DNA of 64,000 bases, taken from positions 3,658,001-3,722,000 of the forward strand of contig CP069300.1 in NCBI GenBank assembly GCA_016839165.1, read 5' to 3'. Positions 61,841 through 64,000 of this stretch are shown here, piece after piece. The first letter of the stretch is position 1, and every line of letters begins with the position of its first letter. This stretch comes from Bradyrhizobium sp. PSBB068. Its GTDB lineage: Bacteria; Pseudomonadota; Alphaproteobacteria; Rhizobiales; Xanthobacteraceae. Under the pieces are notes generated by a model. The model did not search any database and had not been told where the DNA came from. It worked only from the letters and a program-made list of their open reading frames with translations. Position numbers and translations under genes: made by a program.

Positions 61841-63262
61841 TCAGATGTTCAGCACGCGCCCGTAGGCGTCGAGCACCGCTTCCTTCATCATTTCCGACAA
61901 GGTCGGATGCGGGAATACGGTGTGCATCAACTCCTCTTCGGTGGTCTCCAGGTTCATCGCCACGACATAGCCCTGGATCAGCTCCGTGACCTCGGCGCCG
62001 ATCATATGCGCGCCGAGCAGCTGCCCGGTCTTCTTGTCGAACACCACCTTGACGAGGCCCTGGTCCTCGCCGAGCGCAATCGCCTTGCCGTTGCCGACGA
62101 ACGGGAATCGGCCGACGCGGATCTCGCGGCCGCCTTCCTTGGCCTTGGCTTCCGTCAGGCCAACTGAGGCGACCTGCGGGTTGCAGTAGGTGCAGCCCGG
62201 GATCAGCAGCTTGTCCATCGGATGCGGATGCAGGCCCTTGATCGCCTCGATGCAGACCACGCCCTCATGCTCGGCCTTGTGCGCCAGCATCGGCGGACCC
62301 GCGACGTCGCCGATCGCGTAGATGCCGGGGATATTGGTCTTGCCGTAGCCGTCGATCACGATGCAGCCGCGGTCGGTTTTCACCCCGAGCTTCTCCAGCC
62401 CGAGATTCTCGATATTGCCGACCACGCCGACCGCCGAGATCACGCGCTCGAATTCCTTGGTCTGCGGCTGGCCCTTGCCGTCGTCGATGGTCGCGACCAC
62501 GCTGTCGGCCTTCTTCTCGAGCTTGGTCACCTTGGTCGAGGACATGATCTTGATGCCCATCTTCTCGAAGCGCTTACGCGCCAGGCCGGCGATCTCAGCA
62601 TCCTCGACCGGGAGAATCTGCGGCAGCACCTCGACCACGGTGACGTCGGCGCCCATGGTGTGGAAGAACGAGGCGAATTCGATGCCGATCGCGCCCGAGC
62701 CCACCACCAGCAGCGATTTCGGCATCCGCTCCGGCACCATCGCCTCGAAATAGGTCCAGATCAGTTTCTTGTCGGGCTCGAGCCCGGGCAGCACGCGCGG
62801 CCGCGCGCCGGTCGCGACGATGATGTGCTTGGCCTGGTAGCTGCCCTCGCCGCTGGCGCCCTTCGGCGCCTCGACCGCGGACTTCTTCACGGTGATCTTG
62901 CCGGGTGCGTCGATCGTGGCGTCGCCCCAGATCACCGTGACCTTGTTCTTCTTCATCAGGAAGCCGACACCGTCATTGAGGCGCTTCGAGACACCGCGCG
63001 AACGCTGCACCACGGCCTTCGGATCGAAGCCGACATTGTCCGCCGACAGTCCGTAATCCTTGGCGTGCTGCATGTAGTGGTAGATCTCCGCCGAGCGCAG
63101 CAGCGCCTTGGTCGGGATGCAGCCCCAGTTCAGGCAGATGCCGCCGAGATAGGATTTCTCCACGATCGCGGTCTTGAACCCGAGCTGCGCGGCGCGGATC
63201 GCGGTCACGTAGCCGCCGGGGCCGGAGCCGATGATGATGACGTCGAAGGATGTGTCGGCCAT
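61841..63262 (-). CDS. lpdA: Dihydrolipoyl dehydrogenase (E3)
   Basis: Flavoprotein disulfide reductase of 473 residues. The FAD motif is IIGSGPGGYVTAIRAAQLG, the redox Cys pair is in GGICLNWGCIPTKALL near residue 43, and the NAD motif is VVGSGAIGIEFASFF near 185. The active-site His region HTVFPHPTLSEMMKEAV is near the C-terminus. It should reoxidise lipoamide of the pyruvate dehydrogenase whose E2 lies upstream. Follows two small membrane-protein genes. Confidence 0.95.
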   Translation of the reverse strand: MADTSFDVIIIGSGPGGYVTAIRAAQLGFKTAIVEKSYLGGICLNWGCIPTKALLRSAEIYHYMQHAKDYGLSADNVGFDPKAVVQRSRGVSKRLNDGVGFLMKKNKVTVIWGDATIDAPGKITVKKSAVEAPKGASGEGSYQAKHIIVATGARPRVLPGLEPDKKLIWTYFEAMVPERMPKSLLVVGSGAIGIEFASFFHTMGADVTVVEVLPQILPVEDAEIAGLARKRFEKMGIKIMSSTKVTKLEKKADSVVATIDDGKGQPQTKEFERVISAVGVVGNIENLGLEKLGVKTDRGCIVIDGYGKTNIPGIYAIGDVAGPPMLAHKAEHEGVVCIEAIKGLHPHPMDKLLIPGCTYCNPQVASVGLTEAKAKEGGREIRVGRFPFVGNGKAIALGEDQGLVKVVFDKKTGQLLGAHMIGAEVTELIQGYVVAMNLETTEEELMHTVFPHPTLSEMMKEAVLDAYGRVLNI

Positions 63263-63279
63263 GGCGGCTCCCGTTCAAC

Positions 63280-63522
63280 TCAATCTGTGGCGCCGCGGGC
63301 GCGGCTTCTTGCGATCAATGACCTGACCAGCCATTCGAACCCGATTACCACGGCCATGATGGCCAGGGCCGTCGGCACGATCGGCTGGGCGATGTTCCGC
63401 GCCAGCTGTTCGCCGGCGAAGAACGCGGAGTGCACCAGATCCAACCCGACCGGGTTGAGCACCAGCACAGCCGACAGCAGCAGCGAGATCCAGGGCCAGC
63501 GCGTGCGGGCCGTGCCGGCCAT
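63280..63522 (-). CDS. Small membrane protein between pdh E2 and lpdA
   Basis: Eighty residues with two helices (about 12-30 and 46-66). It begins MAGTARTRWPWISLLLSAVL and ends in a basic ARSRARGATD. It directly follows the 58-aa frame (TGAATG) and ends 17 bp before lpdA, so it is part of the same transcript. No family recognised; function unknown. Confidence 0.7.
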   Translation of the reverse strand: MAGTARTRWPWISLLLSAVLVLNPVGLDLVHSAFFAGEQLARNIAQPIVPTALAIMAVVIGFEWLVRSLIARSRARGATD

Positions 63523-63699
63523 TCATCGGTACTCCTGCCACACCGTACCGAGGAATATGGTCCACGCCAGCGCCAGCACGCCAGCACCGATCATCATGAG
63601 CCTGAACTGGAACGTCGATATCAGGTCGCGGTTGACCGCGACGAGCAGCGCAACGGCGATGGCGGCGAGCAGAACGTACGGACCTGACATCGCGTACAT
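63523..63699 (-). CDS. Small two-helix membrane protein, 58 aa
   Basis: Frame from ATG 63699 (MYAMSGPYVLLAAIAVALLV) to TGA at 63523-63525, with a second helix (RLMMIGAGVLALAWTIFLG) and the end TVWQEYR. A second ATG is at 63690. It lies 12 bp after the E2 stop and touches the next small gene. Both helices and tight packing support coding. No function known. Confidence 0.7.
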   Translation of the reverse strand: MYAMSGPYVLLAAIAVALLVAVNRDLISTFQFRLMMIGAGVLALAWTIFLGTVWQEYR

Positions 63700-63711
63700 G
63701 GCTGATGCCCG

Positions 63712-64000
63712 TCACACCATCATCATCACGGGGTTTTCGATCAGCTGCTTGAAGGCGCCGATCAGCTCGGCGCCGAGCGCGCCGTCGATCGCGCGGTGAT
63801 CGCACGACAAGGTGACGCTCATGATGTTCGCGATCTCGATCTTGCCGCCACGCACGACGGGACGCTCCTCCGAGGTGCCGACCGCGAGGATCGAAGCGTG
63901 CGGCGGGTTGATCACGGCGGTGAAGTGGTTGATGCCGTACATGCCGAGGTTGGACACCGCGGTGGTGCCGCCCTGGTATTCTTCCGGCTTCAGCTTGCGG
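63712..64000 (-). CDS. pdhC: Pyruvate dehydrogenase E2 (dihydrolipoyl acetyltransferase), C-terminal part
   Basis: Only the last about 95 residues are in the window; the 5' part lies beyond the right edge. Catalytic motif SCDHRAIDGALGAE (DHRxxDG) is intact, preceded by VSNLGMYGINHFTAVINPP and followed by LIENPVMMMV, the usual E2 end. With lpdA downstream it marks the pyruvate dehydrogenase operon (pdhC then E3). 2-oxoglutarate E2 is less likely given the text. Confidence 0.9.
   Translation of the reverse strand, partial: RKLKPEEYQGGTTAVSNLGMYGINHFTAVINPPHASILAVGTSEERPVVRGGKIEIANIMSVTLSCDHRAIDGALGAELIGAFKQLIENPVMMMV

Noticed and set aside
62222-63799. Plus-strand 525-codon frame opposite lpdA
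   Set aside because: Same antisense effect; lpdA on the minus strand has every catalytic motif.

Overview
The window is a high-GC chromosomal stretch from an alphaproteobacterium of the Bradyrhizobium/Rhodopseudomonas type (order Hyphomicrobiales). This is inferred from codon bias, the Aap amino-acid transporter, the Tad/Cpa pilus genes, an ECF sigma factor with a ChrR-type anti-sigma, DUF6481 and DUF992 proteins, and palindromic intergenic repeats of a kind common in that group. No prophage, integrase, transposase or CRISPR array was found. The window looks like stable core or accessory chromosome.

Layout, left to right. (1) 1-8293, minus strand: an RND multidrug efflux operon in the order outer-membrane lipoprotein, periplasmic adaptor, two RND permeases (MdtABC type); the last permease runs off the left edge. 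(2) 8629-14795: an ECF sigma/anti-sigma (RpoE-ChrR) module. Sigma, anti-sigma and a DUF1295 membrane protein read leftward; an FAD oxidoreductase, a DUF1365 protein and a cyclopropane-fatty-acid-synthase-like methyltransferase read rightward. Both transcripts start from a mirror-image promoter pair with TGATCC-N16-CGTTCC elements. A third copy of the motif precedes a DUF2177 gene. This is the most interesting region: a compact, apparently self-contained lipid-modifying stress regulon. (3) 15029-22173: sulfur and amino-acid metabolism, with cysK, the aapJQMP transporter and metC. (4) 22640-28294: cpaBCDE of a Tad pilus, then a convergent TadD-like TPR lipoprotein and a PilZ protein; the ATPase and inner-membrane platform genes are absent here.

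(5) 28575-43659: envelope genes. These are a Na/Pi-cotransporter-like protein, an M23 peptidase-like protein with a substituted zinc ligand, a four-gene lipid-linked-sugar cassette (ArnT-like, PAP2, GT2, LAB_N), and a PBP1C plus alpha-2-macroglobulin pair. (6) 43947-52282: tRNA-Arg(TCT), a truncated GT87-like gene, and a run of small proteins (several below 100 aa) interspersed with dgoK-dgoA. (7) 52580-56695: a three-gene TRAP transporter, a compound palindromic repeat and an SMP-30-type lactonase. (8) 56997-64000: a soluble lytic transglycosylase, a Bug-type solute-binding protein, a threonine-synthase-like enzyme, and the 3' part of a pyruvate dehydrogenase cluster (E2, two small membrane proteins, E3).

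Gene starts were chosen from family alignment memory, start-stop overlaps and visible ribosome-binding sites. Where the longest open frame was clearly too long, the shorter start is given and explained.
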